Shown one piece after another: positions 7,665-17,624 of a stretch of 35,212 bases of DNA. Below the pieces are notes generated by a model. That model saw nothing but the letters and a program-made list of their open reading frames with translations. It had not been told where the DNA came from and did no database searches. This stretch comes from Pantoea stewartii subsp. stewartii (GTDB lineage Bacteria > Pseudomonadota > Gammaproteobacteria > Enterobacterales > Enterobacteriaceae): contig NZ_VZPF01000056.1 in the NCBI RefSeq assembly GCF_008801695.1, positions 1 to 35,212 of the forward strand. The letters are read 5' to 3'. Made by a program: the position numbers and the translations under genes. Every line of letters begins with the position of its first letter. The stretch's first letter is position 1.

Positions 7665-9058
7665 CCTTTTTTCCTCAGTAAAATAACCTGCGTCAAGATA
7701 CTTGCTTCATGCGCTTCAAAGGCTGTTTTCTTCAACGCCATTTCCTCCTGCAATATCTCATCTGAAAAGTCGTAATGTTCAGCCATAGGATCCGCGCTTT
7801 TATCCGAATGGTGCAAACACAAAAGGCTAATCTCCCGCGTATCAGAGCGGGAGAAGCCCTTTGCACGCATCTGAGCGATAACATTGCTCTTAAAGAACTT
7901 ACGGCACATCGTATTAAATGCCCCTTCCCTACCCTTCACCGTCCCGTCATGTTTAATTCCCTTTACTGCATTTTCCGGGCTGTAGGTTTTTATCAACTTA
8001 TCGAGAGATCGCTTTGCAAACGGTAATTCGGGATTACGCGGTTGAAGAAAAACAAACTGCTGATTGCATCCCGGTACCGAATCCCTCCATTCTTTCTGTT
8101 CCTGCAAAATACGCTCAATACCAGCGGTTATTGGGATCCTGAATTCCTTCTGCGTTTTCATCGCGCCACGCATACCAATTATCCCAGCCGGATAAACAAT
8201 TTCTTTTATATCTTCCCTGACATAATCCCATTGCAGATTGCTGACATTGATAGGGCGTACCCCCGTCAGGATCATAAAACGCATGGCATTTTTCTGATGA
8301 ATGGAGGTACACCCCGCGACGTTAAGCCACAATTTCGCTATAGATTCAATATCAGTAAAAAGGCGCGTAGGTGCAGGTCGTTGGACACGGGAAGATACAT
8401 AATCATCCGGTATGCTCGCTGCGACATTCCGTCCGTTGCATAGCTGTGGAGCTGAGTATTTCCAAAACCGGCGAAGTTCAGCGAATAATTCAAGCACATG
8501 GTTATTAGATTTTGTCGCTATCCAGGTGTCCAGCACCTCAATGATTCTTCCATAAGTTACATCGCCGAACACTTCACGATCACCGAACGCTAAATCGATC
8601 TGTTTTATCCTTGCGCAGTAAGTCCGGTAGCTGTGTTCACTTAACTTTTGGCGTTGTACTTTTGCTTCAAGGTCAGCACGATAACTTTCCAGAGCCAAAT
8701 GTACCGACTCAGCCCTCAGTCCTTCCCCCGCCATTTCCACCGCGTTCTCACGCGCAAGTTGAATCGCTAGTTCCGGCCATTCACCCAATTTACGCCCTTT
8801 CAGCCCCATTTTCTTGGGGAACTCCGCATAGAATGTAACCTTACCGGCCTTACTGAAATCGATGCGTAAATAGCTCTCTTTTTCGTACTTAGATCGCCGG
8901 GATTGTCCCTGGTGCTTGAGTATGGTTTTTGCTGCCGTAACACAGATTCGCATGTGTGAGCTTGTGTATGGCGGCTTACATCCCTCCCAATGTTCTAAAG
9001 CGCTCAAAAAATCGTCATTATTGGGCTTTTCGGGGTTCTGTGTTACAGTGCGCGGCAT
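7661..9058 (-). CDS. Tyrosine recombinase/integrase of the phage element
   Basis: The 465-aa product has an N-terminal arm/SAM-like region (residues ~125-230, with FADLEAKVQRQ-like helices) and a C-terminal catalytic domain. Visible catalytic elements are Arg near 268 (LTGVRPINVSNLQW), a beta-hairpin Lys in KTQKEFRIPIT, Arg in TMCRKFF near 383, His-His near 415 (CLHHSD) and Tyr near 428 (AEHYDFSD). The usual H-x-x-R appears as T-x-x-R. It would integrate and excise the element at a site beside yfhL. It is transcribed toward the phage genes, away from the chromosome boundary. The start ATG 9058 gives MPRTVTQNPEK. Confidence 0.88.
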   Translation of the reverse strand: MPRTVTQNPEKPNNDDFLSALEHWEGCKPPYTSSHMRICVTAAKTILKHQGQSRRSKYEKESYLRIDFSKAGKVTFYAEFPKKMGLKGRKLGEWPELAIQLARENAVEMAGEGLRAESVHLALESYRADLEAKVQRQKLSEHSYRTYCARIKQIDLAFGDREVFGDVTYGRIIEVLDTWIATKSNNHVLELFAELRRFWKYSAPQLCNGRNVAASIPDDYVSSRVQRPAPTRLFTDIESIAKLWLNVAGCTSIHQKNAMRFMILTGVRPINVSNLQWDYVREDIKEIVYPAGIIGMRGAMKTQKEFRIPITAGIERILQEQKEWRDSVPGCNQQFVFLQPRNPELPFAKRSLDKLIKTYSPENAVKGIKHDGTVKGREGAFNTMCRKFFKSNVIAQMRAKGFSRSDTREISLLCLHHSDKSADPMAEHYDFSDEILQEEMALKKTAFEAHEASILTQVILLRKKG

Positions 9059-9131
9059 TGAAATTCCTTATCCTATGACCCGTCGCGAGACAGGCTCGCA
9101 CATGAGGCTTTTTAAGGTGGTGATTTTCGGT

Positions 9132-9153
9132 CTGTGTTGCGGTTTTGTGTTAC
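9132..9153 (+). repeat. Tandem CTGTGTT(G/A)C repeats upstream of the integrase
   Basis: CTGTGTTGC (9132-9140) and TTGTGTTAC (9145-9153) are spaced 13 bp apart. Related copies fall at 9038-9046 (CTGTGTTAC) and, inverted, at 8937-8945, both inside the 5' end of the integrase gene. Short repeats next to an integrase gene at an element boundary are compatible with arm-type integrase sites, but the motif is short and could be chance. Confidence 0.35.
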
Positions 9154-9227
9154 GCAAGTGAGTGTATCAGTGTTTTTTATACTGTACAAATCCACAGATA
9201 GTTAACCATCGTAAGGAATGCAAATAG

Positions 9228-9249
9228 TATATAACCAATTGATTATATA
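9228..9249. promoter_or_regulatory. Near-perfect 22-bp palindrome, candidate attachment core
   Basis: TATATAACCAA is followed directly by TTGATTATATA, its reverse complement with one mismatched pair. It lies between the integrase and yfhL, 25 bp before the preferred yfhL start. Tyrosine recombinase core sites are inverted repeats around a short overlap, so this may be the attachment core. It could instead be an operator or promoter element. The left attachment site is not in the window. Confidence 0.4.
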
Positions 9250-9273
9250 AGATAAAAAAGGTAAGTGGTTGAA

Positions 9274-9522
9274 GTGGCTTTACTTATTACTACACGCTGT
9301 ATCAATTGCGATATGTGTGAACCCGAATGCCCGAACCAGGCTATTTCGATGGGTGAGATGATTTATGAGATTGAGGTGAGCCGCTGTACCGAATGTGTGG
9401 GACATTATGATGTGCCGACCTGCCAGCGGGTTTGCCCTATTGATAACACCATTGTGACGGACCCCCAGCACATCGAATCACGCGATGCGCTGTGGGATAA
9501 GTTTGTTGCCCTGCACGGTTAG
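9274..9522 (+). CDS. yfhL: YfhL family 4Fe-4S dicluster ferredoxin
   Basis: The 82-aa product is a bacterial ferredoxin with two cluster motifs: [12 protein letters not shown] and a second CTEC-x(8)-CQRVCP-type set, close to E. coli YfhL in sequence and length. It carries electrons in the cytoplasm; E. coli YfhL links to tRNA modification and stress. I place the start at GTG 9274 (MALLITTRC), matching the E. coli N-terminus; the alternative GTG 9265 adds three residues but leaves only 3 bases after the AAGG. Its 3' end overlaps acpS by 4 bases convergently. The integrated element replaced its upstream DNA, so its native promoter may be lost. Confidence 0.9.
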   Translation: MALLITTRCINCDMCEPECPNQAISMGEMIYEIEVSRCTECVGHYDVPTCQRVCPIDNTIVTDPQHIESRDALWDKFVALHG

Positions 9523-9899
9523 CTTTCGATAATGACCGTAGCACAGGCATAGTGGCGCTCGTCGGCCAGGGTTACATGGACATGCTGTACACCCAGCCGC
9601 TGCGCCACCTCAGCAGCATGATCGAAAAAACGCAGGAGTGGTTTACCCAGCGCATCGTTGTAAACTTCAAACTGATTGAATGCCAGTCCGCCGCGAATGC
9701 CGGTGCCAAACGCTTTGGCTGCCGCTTCTTTAACGGCGAAACGTTTAGCCAGAAAACGCACCGGCTGACGATGCTGCTGATACTGCTGCCATTCGGCCTC
9801 ACTCAGCACGCGACGCGCCAGTCGATCGCCAGAGCGAGAAATCACATCGGCAATCCGCTCTATTTCGACGATATCGCTGCCCAGTCCCAGAATAGCCAT
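9519..9899 (-). CDS. acpS: Holo-[acyl-carrier-protein] synthase
   Basis: AcpS transfers 4'-phosphopantetheine from CoA to the serine of apo-acyl carrier protein, activating it for fatty acid synthesis. The 126-aa length is standard. The Mg-binding residues D9 ([12 protein letters not shown]) and E58 ([14 protein letters not shown]) are both present. The start ATG 9899 overlaps the pdxJ stop by one base (TAATG), so the two are translationally coupled, as in E. coli. Its 3' end overlaps yfhL by 4 bases on the other strand. Confidence 0.97.
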   Translation of the reverse strand: MAILGLGSDIVEIERIADVISRSGDRLARRVLSEAEWQQYQQHRQPVRFLAKRFAVKEAAAKAFGTGIRGGLAFNQFEVYNDALGKPLLRFFDHAAEVAQRLGVQHVHVTLADERHYACATVIIES

Positions 9900-10630
9900 T
9901 AGCGACGCGCTTCTCGCAGCAGCTGTTTCATGGCTTTGACGGCGTCAGGCAGGCCGCTCATCACCGCCCGACCAATGATCGCATGACCGATGTTCAGCTC
10001 ATGCATTTCCGGCAGCGCGGCAATCGGCAGGACGTTGTGGTAAGTCAGACCGTGACCGGCGTTAACTTTTAATCCGCGGCTGGCCGCAAAGGTGGCCGCC
10101 TGACGGATCCGGGCCAGCTCAGCGTCGCGTGCCGGGCCTTCAGGGGCTTCAGCATAGGCACCGGTATGAATTTCAATATAAGGCGCGCCGCTGGTGACAG
10201 CCGCTTCGATTTGCCGGTGATCGGGATCGATAAACAGGGATACCAAAATGCCCGCCTCACTGAGTTTTTTTACCGCGGCATTAAGTTTTTCCTGTTGTCC
10301 GGCGACATCCAGTCCGCCTTCGGTGGTCACTTCCTCACGCTTTTCCGGCACCAGGCAGCAGAAATGCGGTTTGATGTCACACGCGATATTCAGCATCTCA
10401 TCGGTGACCGCCATTTCGAGATTCATCCGCGTTTCGATGGTATTACGCAGAATACGCACGTCGCGGTCGGTAATGTGGCGGCGATCTTCCCGCAGGTGCA
10501 CCGTGATCCCATCCGCGCCCGCCTGTTCGGCGATAAAAGCCGCCTGGACCGGATCAGGGTAATGGGTGCCACGCGCGTTGCGGACGGTAGCAATGTGGTC
10601 GATGTTAACGCCTAACAGTAACTCAGCCAT
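9899..10630 (-). CDS. pdxJ: Pyridoxine 5'-phosphate synthase
   Basis: PdxJ condenses 3-amino-2-oxopropyl phosphate with 1-deoxy-D-xylulose 5-phosphate to form pyridoxine 5'-phosphate in the DXP-dependent vitamin B6 pathway. The 243-aa TIM barrel shows the family N-terminus [18 protein letters not shown], the phosphate-site HLREDRRHI and the C-terminal [11 protein letters not shown], as in E. coli PdxJ. It lies 72 bp downstream of recO and overlaps acpS by one base. A hairpin in the recO-pdxJ gap may modulate read-through. Confidence 0.97.
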   Translation of the reverse strand: MAELLLGVNIDHIATVRNARGTHYPDPVQAAFIAEQAGADGITVHLREDRRHITDRDVRILRNTIETRMNLEMAVTDEMLNIACDIKPHFCCLVPEKREEVTTEGGLDVAGQQEKLNAAVKKLSEAGILVSLFIDPDHRQIEAAVTSGAPYIEIHTGAYAEAPEGPARDAELARIRQAATFAASRGLKVNAGHGLTYHNVLPIAALPEMHELNIGHAIIGRAVMSGLPDAVKAMKQLLREARR

Positions 10631-10673
10631 GACAATCCTCGGTTCATTATGGTCATTGTATGGAGTGTAACGC

Positions 10674-10709
10674 GCCCTGATGCGATTCCGCTACGACCCG
10701 CATCAGGGC
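10674..10709 (-). terminator. Hairpin between recO and pdxJ, possible attenuator
   Basis: An 11-bp perfect stem (GCCCTGATGCG / CGCATCAGGGC) with a 14-base loop overlaps the recO stop codon. No U-tract follows on either strand, so it is not a clear terminator. It may limit read-through from recO into pdxJ or stabilise the recO 3' end. Confidence 0.35.
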
Positions 10710-11434
10710 TCGCCGGCAATATCGGGCTTTTTTTTCGGTGTAAACTGACGGAAAAGCTCCTGACTTTTTAACGGTTTGCCCCCCAGGTAGGGTTTTAGCG
10801 CCATGCGGGTAAAGCGCTTCGCCGCGCGCAGGGCATCCGCATCGGGAAATTCACGCGTGGAGAGCGCCTGCAGGTGTTTACCTGTAAAGCTGCGCTGATT
10901 GAGCACCAGACTGGCGATGAAGCCCTTCTCTTCCCGGTAGCTGTAGGTCATGTCTTCACTGACCGGTTCACCACTGCCTGCGCAGTGCAGGAAATCCACG
11001 CCATAGCCAAGGTGCCCCAACAGCGCCAGCTCGAAACGACGCAGTGCAGGTTCGGGTGAACCCTCGGCGGCGGCCAGCGTCTGGATACATTGCAGATAGT
11101 CAAAAAACAGGTCGGAAAAGGGGATGTGCTGTTCCAGTACCCGAGACAACAGCTCGTTGACGTACAGGCCGCAGTAAAGCGTGATACCACTGAGGGGGAG
11201 AGCAAGCGAAACCGCTTCGGCATTGCGCAGCGTTTTCACCTCACCACGACCGCTCCAGCGCACCAGCTGCGGGGTAAAAGGCTGAAGTGTGCCTTTTAAC
11301 TGAGAACGCCGTGATCGTGCTCCTTTTGCCAGGACACGAACACGGCCTTCACTTTCACTAAACAGGTCAAGCAGCAGACTGGTTTCGCTGAAAGGACGAC
11401 TATGCAGCACAAAGGCGCGTTGCCAGCCTTCCAT
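10703..11434 (-). CDS. recO: DNA repair protein RecO
   Basis: RecO works with RecR and RecF to load RecA on SSB-coated single-stranded DNA at gaps. The 243-aa protein has the N-terminal OB fold ([20 protein letters not shown], then [22 protein letters not shown]) and a helical C-terminal part. In E. coli RecO has no zinc-binding cysteine cluster, and here too only scattered Cys residues (such as LHCAGSGE) appear. It is the third gene of the rnc-era-recO operon, with its ATG 4 bp after the era stop. Confidence 0.96.
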   Translation of the reverse strand: MEGWQRAFVLHSRPFSETSLLLDLFSESEGRVRVLAKGARSRRSQLKGTLQPFTPQLVRWSGRGEVKTLRNAEAVSLALPLSGITLYCGLYVNELLSRVLEQHIPFSDLFFDYLQCIQTLAAAEGSPEPALRRFELALLGHLGYGVDFLHCAGSGEPVSEDMTYSYREEKGFIASLVLNQRSFTGKHLQALSTREFPDADALRAAKRFTRMALKPYLGGKPLKSQELFRQFTPKKKPDIAGEP

Positions 11435-11438
11435 TTAT

Positions 11439-12344
11439 TCAGAGATCGTCTGTGTAACCCAGACTACGCAGCGCACGTTCGTCATCTGCCCAGCCGGATT
11501 TAACTTTAACCCACAGTTCGAGATGCACTTTGGCATCGAACATCTCTTCCATGTCCTTACGCGCTTCAATACCAATGGTTTTGATTTTGGCGCCTTTATT
11601 GCCAATCACCATTTTTTTTTGCCCTTCGCGCTCGACCAGAATCAAACCGTTGATGTCATAACCGCCACGCGCGTTAGACACAAACTGTTCGATTTCGACT
11701 GTGACCGAGTAAGGCAGTTCCGCACCGAGGAAACGCATCAGCTTTTCACGGATAATTTCGGATGCCATAAAGCGCTGTGAGCGATCGGTAATGTAATCTT
11801 CCGGGAAGTGATGGTCAGATTCCGGCAGATGCTTGCGGGCGATGGCGGCGATGGTGTCGACATTTTTACCGCTTTCGGCCGAAACCGGCACGATATCAAT
11901 AAAGTTCATCTGCTCGCTGAGGAACTGCAGGTGCGGTAACAGGACGCTTTTATCCTGGATGTTGTCGATTTTATTGATCGCCAGCAGAACCGGCACTTTG
12001 CCATCGCGCAACTTGTTTAACACCATCTCGTCGTCGGGCGTCCAGCGCGTGCCTTCAACCACAAAGATGATCAGTTCAACGTCACCGATAGAACTGCTGG
12101 CCGCACGGTTCATCAGGCGGTTGATCGCCCGCTTCTCTTCCATATGCAGGCCGGGCGTATCAACGTAAATCGCCTGATAAGCGCCTTCCGTATGGATGCC
12201 CATAATGCGGTGACGGGTGGTTTGCGGCTTACGCGACGTAATTGAAACCTTCTGCCTCAGTAACTGGTTCAGTAAGGTGGATTTACCGACGTTAGGCCGG
12301 CCAACTATCGCGACAAAGCCGCTGTATGTAACATTTTCGCTCAT
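11439..12344 (-). CDS. era: GTPase Era
   Basis: Era is an essential GTPase that binds the 3' end of 16S rRNA and assists 30S subunit maturation. The 301-aa length is usual. Visible G motifs are G1 GRPNVGKS (residues 15-22), G3 DTPGLH and G4 NKID. The C-terminal KH domain has [17 protein letters not shown]. It lies 48 bp after rnc; the gap holds a small hairpin (GCGCCG / CGGCGC, 12364-12379) with no U-tract. Confidence 0.97.
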   Translation of the reverse strand: MSENVTYSGFVAIVGRPNVGKSTLLNQLLRQKVSITSRKPQTTRHRIMGIHTEGAYQAIYVDTPGLHMEEKRAINRLMNRAASSSIGDVELIIFVVEGTRWTPDDEMVLNKLRDGKVPVLLAINKIDNIQDKSVLLPHLQFLSEQMNFIDIVPVSAESGKNVDTIAAIARKHLPESDHHFPEDYITDRSQRFMASEIIREKLMRFLGAELPYSVTVEIEQFVSNARGGYDINGLILVEREGQKKMVIGNKGAKIKTIGIEARKDMEEMFDAKVHLELWVKVKSGWADDERALRSLGYTDDL

Positions 12345-12392
12345 TCGAGTCCTGAGGTTTTCAGCGCCGGTTGCGGCGCCGGGATAATACTG

Positions 12393-13193
<801 letters not shown>

Positions 13194-13203
13194 TCAGGCT
13201 GGC

Positions 13204-14178
13204 TTAATGGATACCGCCGATACGACTCAGTCGTACGCCGGTTGGCCACTGGCCTTCTTGTTTTTCAAAGCTCATCCAGATGGCGACCGCTTTACCGACC
13301 AGATTGCGCTCGGGAACAAAGCCCCAGTAGCGACTGTCGGCGCTGTTGTCACGGTTATCACCCATCATGAAATACTGCCCCTGCGGCACAACCCAGCTCG
13401 CCTGCGGCTGGCCGGGCTGCTGATAGTACATGCTCGCCTGGCTTTGTGCTTCCGTCACCAACAGAATGTCATGCGTCACATTGCCCAGCGTTTCTTTGCG
13501 CGTGGCCAGACGTAATCCACCGCGCATGGTTTCATTCAGCGGCACCTGGTAGAACCCGTTACCGGCTTCGTTACCATCAAACCCGCTAAACGTCTGAACA
13601 AACTTGCTTGGCTCTATGTTGCTGTAGGTGACTGGCAACGCTTTGCTGCAAGGCTTGCCATTATCGCAGGCCGGATTAATAGTCAGCGTTTTACTGTAGG
13701 GATCATAGGTTACACGATCGCCCGGCAGGCCAATCACGCGCTTGATGTAGTCCAGGCTGGGATCTTTTGGGTATTTAAAGACCGCAATATCGCCACGCTT
13801 AGGATGACCGGTAGGAATCAGCGTGGTTTGCGTAATCGGGTCTTTAATGCCGTAAGCAAACTTCTCGACCAGAATAAAGTCACCAATCAGCAGCGTGGGC
13901 ATCATTGATCCTGACGGGATCTGGAAAGGCTCATACACAAATGAGCGCACAAAGAATACCACGGCCAGCACCGGAAATACGGAGGCAGCGGTTTCAATCC
14001 AGCCCGGCTTAGGTGCCATTTTTGCCAGCGTTTTTTTATCGAGCGTGCCGCCTGACTGCGCCTGTGCCGCCGCCTGCAGCGCCCGGCGCTGTGGTGCCCA
14101 CTTTATACGATCGATCACCCAGAGAATACCAGTAATCAATGTCGCTATCGCCAGGACTAGCGCGAACATATTAGCCAT
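13204..14178 (-). CDS. lepB: Signal peptidase I
   Basis: LepB removes signal peptides from exported proteins at the periplasmic face of the inner membrane. The 324-aa product has N-terminal membrane segments at about residues 2-22 and 62-80. The catalytic Ser91 is in IPSGSMMPTLL and Lys146 in DYIKRVIGLPGD; box E is GDNRDNSADSRYWGFV. Both residue numbers match E. coli. It is downstream of lepA with a 9-bp gap, the conserved lepA-lepB operon. Confidence 0.97.
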   Translation of the reverse strand: MANMFALVLAIATLITGILWVIDRIKWAPQRRALQAAAQAQSGGTLDKKTLAKMAPKPGWIETAASVFPVLAVVFFVRSFVYEPFQIPSGSMMPTLLIGDFILVEKFAYGIKDPITQTTLIPTGHPKRGDIAVFKYPKDPSLDYIKRVIGLPGDRVTYDPYSKTLTINPACDNGKPCSKALPVTYSNIEPSKFVQTFSGFDGNEAGNGFYQVPLNETMRGGLRLATRKETLGNVTHDILLVTEAQSQASMYYQQPGQPQASWVVPQGQYFMMGDNRDNSADSRYWGFVPERNLVGKAVAIWMSFEKQEGQWPTGVRLSRIGGIH

Positions 14179-14187
14179 TTAAGATCC

Positions 14188-15987
14188 TTATTTGCTGTCT
14201 TTTCCGACATGCAGAATGGCGAGGAATGCTTCCTGCGGCAGTTCAACGTTACCGACCTGCTTCATTCGCTTCTTACCCTCTTTCTGCTTCTGCAACAGCT
14301 TTTTCTTACGACTGACATCACCGCCGTAACACTTGGCAAGGACGTTCTTACGCAGCTGTTTGACGGTTGAGCGAGCGATAATGTGGTTGCCGATTGCCGC
14401 CTGAATCGCAATATCAAATTGTTGACGTGGGATGAGGTCTTTCATTTTCTCAACCAGCTCACGTCCACGATAAGGTGCGTTATCACGGTGGGTAATCAGC
14501 GCCAGCGCATCAACACGTTCTGAGTTAATCAGCACGTCGACACGCACCATGTCAGAGGCCTGAAAACGTTTAAAATTGTAGTCCAGTGAAGCATAGCCGC
14601 GCGATGTTGATTTCAAACGGTCAAAGAAGTCGAGCACCACTTCAGCCATTGGAATCTCATAGGTCAGCGCAACCTGATTGCCGTGGTAAACCATATTTGT
14701 CTGAACGCCACGTTTCTCGATGCACAGCGTAATGACGTTGCCCAGGTATTCCTGCGGCAGCAGCATGTGACACTCCGCAATCGGTTCACGCAACTCTTCA
14801 ATGTTATTGAGCGGTGGCAGCTTCGAGGGGCTGTCCACATAAATGACTTCGCCGCTCGTGGTTTCCACTTCGTACACTACCGTCGGTGCGGTCGTGATCA
14901 GATCGAGATCGTACTCACGTTCCAGACGTTCCTGAATGATCTCCATGTGCAGCAGACCCAGGAAGCCGCAACGGAAGCCAAAGCCCAGCGCGGTTGAACT
15001 CTCTGGCTCGTAGAACAGAGAAGCATCGTTCAGACTCAGCTTGCCCAGCGCATCACGAAACGCTTCGTAGTCATCAGAACTAATCGGGAACAGACCGGCG
15101 TAAACCTGCGGCTTCACTTTTTTAAAGCCAGGCAGCGCTTTGTCCGCCGGGTTACGTGCTGTTGTCAGGGTATCGCCCACCGGCGCACCCAGAATGTCTT
15201 TAATGGCGCAGACCAGCCAGCCGACTTCGCCACAGTTCAGTTCAGTGCGGTCAACCTGCTTCGGCGTGAAAATGCCCAGTCGATCGGCGTTATAAACCTG
15301 GCCGGTACTCAGTACCTTGATTTTATCGCCTTTACGCATGGTGCCGTTTTTTACACGAACCAGCGAGACAACACCCAGGTAGTTATCGAACCAGGAGTCG
15401 ATAATCAGTGCCTGCAGCGGCCCTTCCGGATCGCCTTCTGGCGGCGGAATATCGCGCACCAGGCGCTCAAGCACTTCAGGTACGCCGACACCGGTTTTCG
15501 CCGAGCAACGCACGGCATCGGTGGCATCAATACCGACAATATCTTCGATTTCCTGTGCAGCACGTTCAGGATCGGCGGCAGGCAAATCGATTTTATTCAG
15601 CACCGGCACGACTTCCAGATCCATCTCAATCGCGGTGTAGCAGTTAGCCAGGGTTTGCGCTTCAACGCCCTGCCCGGCATCCACCACCAGCAGCGCACCC
15701 TCACAGGCGGCCAGTGAGCGGGAAACTTCGTATGAGAAGTCAACGTGTCCCGGCGTGTCGATAAAATTGAGCTGGTAAGTTTCGCCGTCTTGGGCTTTGT
15801 AATCGAGCGTCACGCTCTGTGCTTTGATGGTAATACCACGTTCACGCTCAAGATCCATTGAGTCCAGAACCTGCGCGGCCATCTCGCGGTCAGTTAATCC
15901 ACCACAGATCTGAATCAAGCGGTCAGAGAGCGTGGATTTACCGTGGTCAATGTGGGCGATGATGGAGAAATTTCTTATGTGCTTCAT
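14188..15987 (-). CDS. lepA: Elongation factor 4 (LepA)
   Basis: LepA is a ribosome-associated translational GTPase resembling EF-G without domain IV, linked to 30S biogenesis and back-translocation. The 599-aa length equals E. coli. GTPase motifs are AHIDHGKST (residues 11-19), DTPGHVDF and NKIDLP; the LepA-specific C-terminus contains [19 protein letters not shown]. The upstream 219 bp to rseC show an AT-rich stretch with TAATAT on the minus strand (16095-16100) that may be its -10, but no good -35. Confidence 0.98.
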   Translation of the reverse strand: MKHIRNFSIIAHIDHGKSTLSDRLIQICGGLTDREMAAQVLDSMDLERERGITIKAQSVTLDYKAQDGETYQLNFIDTPGHVDFSYEVSRSLAACEGALLVVDAGQGVEAQTLANCYTAIEMDLEVVPVLNKIDLPAADPERAAQEIEDIVGIDATDAVRCSAKTGVGVPEVLERLVRDIPPPEGDPEGPLQALIIDSWFDNYLGVVSLVRVKNGTMRKGDKIKVLSTGQVYNADRLGIFTPKQVDRTELNCGEVGWLVCAIKDILGAPVGDTLTTARNPADKALPGFKKVKPQVYAGLFPISSDDYEAFRDALGKLSLNDASLFYEPESSTALGFGFRCGFLGLLHMEIIQERLEREYDLDLITTAPTVVYEVETTSGEVIYVDSPSKLPPLNNIEELREPIAECHMLLPQEYLGNVITLCIEKRGVQTNMVYHGNQVALTYEIPMAEVVLDFFDRLKSTSRGYASLDYNFKRFQASDMVRVDVLINSERVDALALITHRDNAPYRGRELVEKMKDLIPRQQFDIAIQAAIGNHIIARSTVKQLRKNVLAKCYGGDVSRKKKLLQKQKEGKKRMKQVGNVELPQEAFLAILHVGKDSK

Positions 15988-16206
15988 TTATAGAGATATC
16001 TTCACGTAGAGAATCAGTTAGAAACCTGAGCACAGACACATTCAGGAAGATCGCTCTTAACCCACAATCCTGTCAGCCTCATTAATGACGACGCATATTA
16101 CACTGTTAAGGCCGCGCATAAAAGAATGGAACGTCGTGGAAACGAAACAGTTTTTTGCGCGTCAGGCTTAAGACAAAAGTCGCAACAAGTGCGGCTTAAG
16201 CAGGGG

Positions 16207-16671
16207 TCAGGCTTCGCTTTCAACACGAAGCGCATCTGGGGGCAAGGCGATATTAAGGATAACCGGCTGGAAGGCCTCACTATCGCCAAATTTCATGGAA
16301 ATGCCTTTGGCGACGATAAAGCCGCCAACTCCGCCTAATAGCGCGCCGCAGGCGGCGGCCAGGTCGCTGCCGAACAGGGCCTGGAACAGACCCGCGAACA
16401 GAAACAGGCCAAACAGCGGCGTCATGTATACCAGCAGTGCCGAACCGAGCAGGCTGCTCTCTTTGATGCCCAGTTCGACACGTTGGCCCGGAGCCAGGGG
16501 CTTGCTACTGGCGATTTGCATCACATGCGCATTCTTTGGCCCCAGCTTATTCAGCATATGGCTGCCACAGCCTTTGCGTGCCTGGCAGCTGTTGCAGGAG
16601 GTTTTGGCTTCGGTATGCAGTGTCGCGATACCATCCTGCCATGCCACCACGGTGGCCCATTCTCTCATCAT
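16207..16671 (-). CDS. rseC: SoxR-reducing system / sigma-E modulator RseC
   Basis: RseC is an inner-membrane protein encoded with the sigma-E regulators; it has a mild positive effect on sigma-E activity and is related to the RsxC-type SoxR-reducing system. The 154-aa product has a cysteine set near the N-terminus (TSCNSCQARKGCGSH) and two membrane segments at about residues 75-115 (SALLVYMTPLFGLFLFAGLF and an AAACGALLGGVGGFI stretch). Its start overlaps the rseB stop in ATGA. It is the last gene of the rpoE operon. Confidence 0.94.
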   Translation of the reverse strand: MMREWATVVAWQDGIATLHTEAKTSCNSCQARKGCGSHMLNKLGPKNAHVMQIASSKPLAPGQRVELGIKESSLLGSALLVYMTPLFGLFLFAGLFQALFGSDLAAACGALLGGVGGFIVAKGISMKFGDSEAFQPVILNIALPPDALRVESEA

Positions 16672-17624
16672 TTTTTTGCCCCAGGATTAACACTGTCCGC
16701 GATACGTTTGGCCGTCGCAGGCGGTAACTCGCCAACGACCGTAATTTCGTAATTATCGCGTATTACGGTTTCCACCGTACGACGTCCCGTGCGCAATGTC
16801 TGTGCGACGCTGTTTTTATCTGCCGGCGTAACGTTTACAGCAAAGCTAAACAGACCATCGCTGTACAGCCGGGATTCAAGGGATTTATTTAACGCAGGAA
16901 GCATACGCCGGCTTTGGGAAACGAGCGTCATCCCTGCGGGAAGCCAGGCGGGCTCCCAGTCCAGCGTCGCGTTGTCTGATTTGGTTAATGAGAGCGACGG
17001 CGGCAGATTGGCTTTTTCAAGGCCCTGCATCAGGTTGCGTACGCCATCATCCACCGCGAAGCTGATCACGCGAAACTGTTCCATCGTTTCACCGTCACGA
17101 TCGAGCAGATCCACGCGCAGCGGTAGCTTGGTATCCACATCCAGCCATACAACATAACTGTAGCGCGTGCCATCGCGCGACACTACGCGCACCACATCAC
17201 ACATCTGATCGGCAATGCGGGAACGGCCGACGGTAATAAAGTCATAAGCCGCATCAAGTTTGGCAAAGTCGGCGTAGATAATCGATGGCAACGCATCGAC
17301 GATGTGATTGCCGGGAAGCGAGAAAGGCTCAATACCCGGTTCGAAATAGCTGATGTCGTTGCCGCGCTGAATGACTTCGCGACGCGGACCGTCCATCTGC
17401 AGAATCTGTGCATAGACGCGATCGTCGATTACTGCGTGACGATAACGGAGCGATTCCATACCAAGACGGGAAACGTTGATGTAGGCGAATTCGTAGTTGA
17501 GCGTCTGACTTGCCTGCTCCATCTGCTGTAATAACGCCCCAGACGCAGAAACCTGCGCTGGGGCGGCAGTGGACCACAACAGGCTGCCCGTCAGAAGACT
17601 AACGGCATACCATAGCGGCTTCAT
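16668..17624 (-). CDS. rseB: Sigma-E regulatory protein RseB, periplasmic
   Basis: RseB binds the periplasmic domain of RseA and blocks its cleavage by DegS until it senses off-pathway lipopolysaccharide or lipoprotein signals. The 318-aa product has a signal peptide with cleavage likely after A-P-A (SLLWSTAAPAQVSASG) and a lipoprotein-carrier-like MucB/RseB fold, followed by a C-terminal domain. It overlaps rseA by one base (TAATG) and rseC by four, so expression is coupled. Confidence 0.96.
   Translation of the reverse strand: MKPLWYAVSLLTGSLLWSTAAPAQVSASGALLQQMEQASQTLNYEFAYINVSRLGMESLRYRHAVIDDRVYAQILQMDGPRREVIQRGNDISYFEPGIEPFSLPGNHIVDALPSIIYADFAKLDAAYDFITVGRSRIADQMCDVVRVVSRDGTRYSYVVWLDVDTKLPLRVDLLDRDGETMEQFRVISFAVDDGVRNLMQGLEKANLPPSLSLTKSDNATLDWEPAWLPAGMTLVSQSRRMLPALNKSLESRLYSDGLFSFAVNVTPADKNSVAQTLRTGRRTVETVIRDNYEITVVGELPPATAKRIADSVNPGAKK

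Noticed and set aside
16178..16199. A terminator after the lepA promoter region
   Set aside because: The stem (GCCGCA / TGCGAC on the minus strand) has a mismatch and a short U-tract, so it is not reliable.
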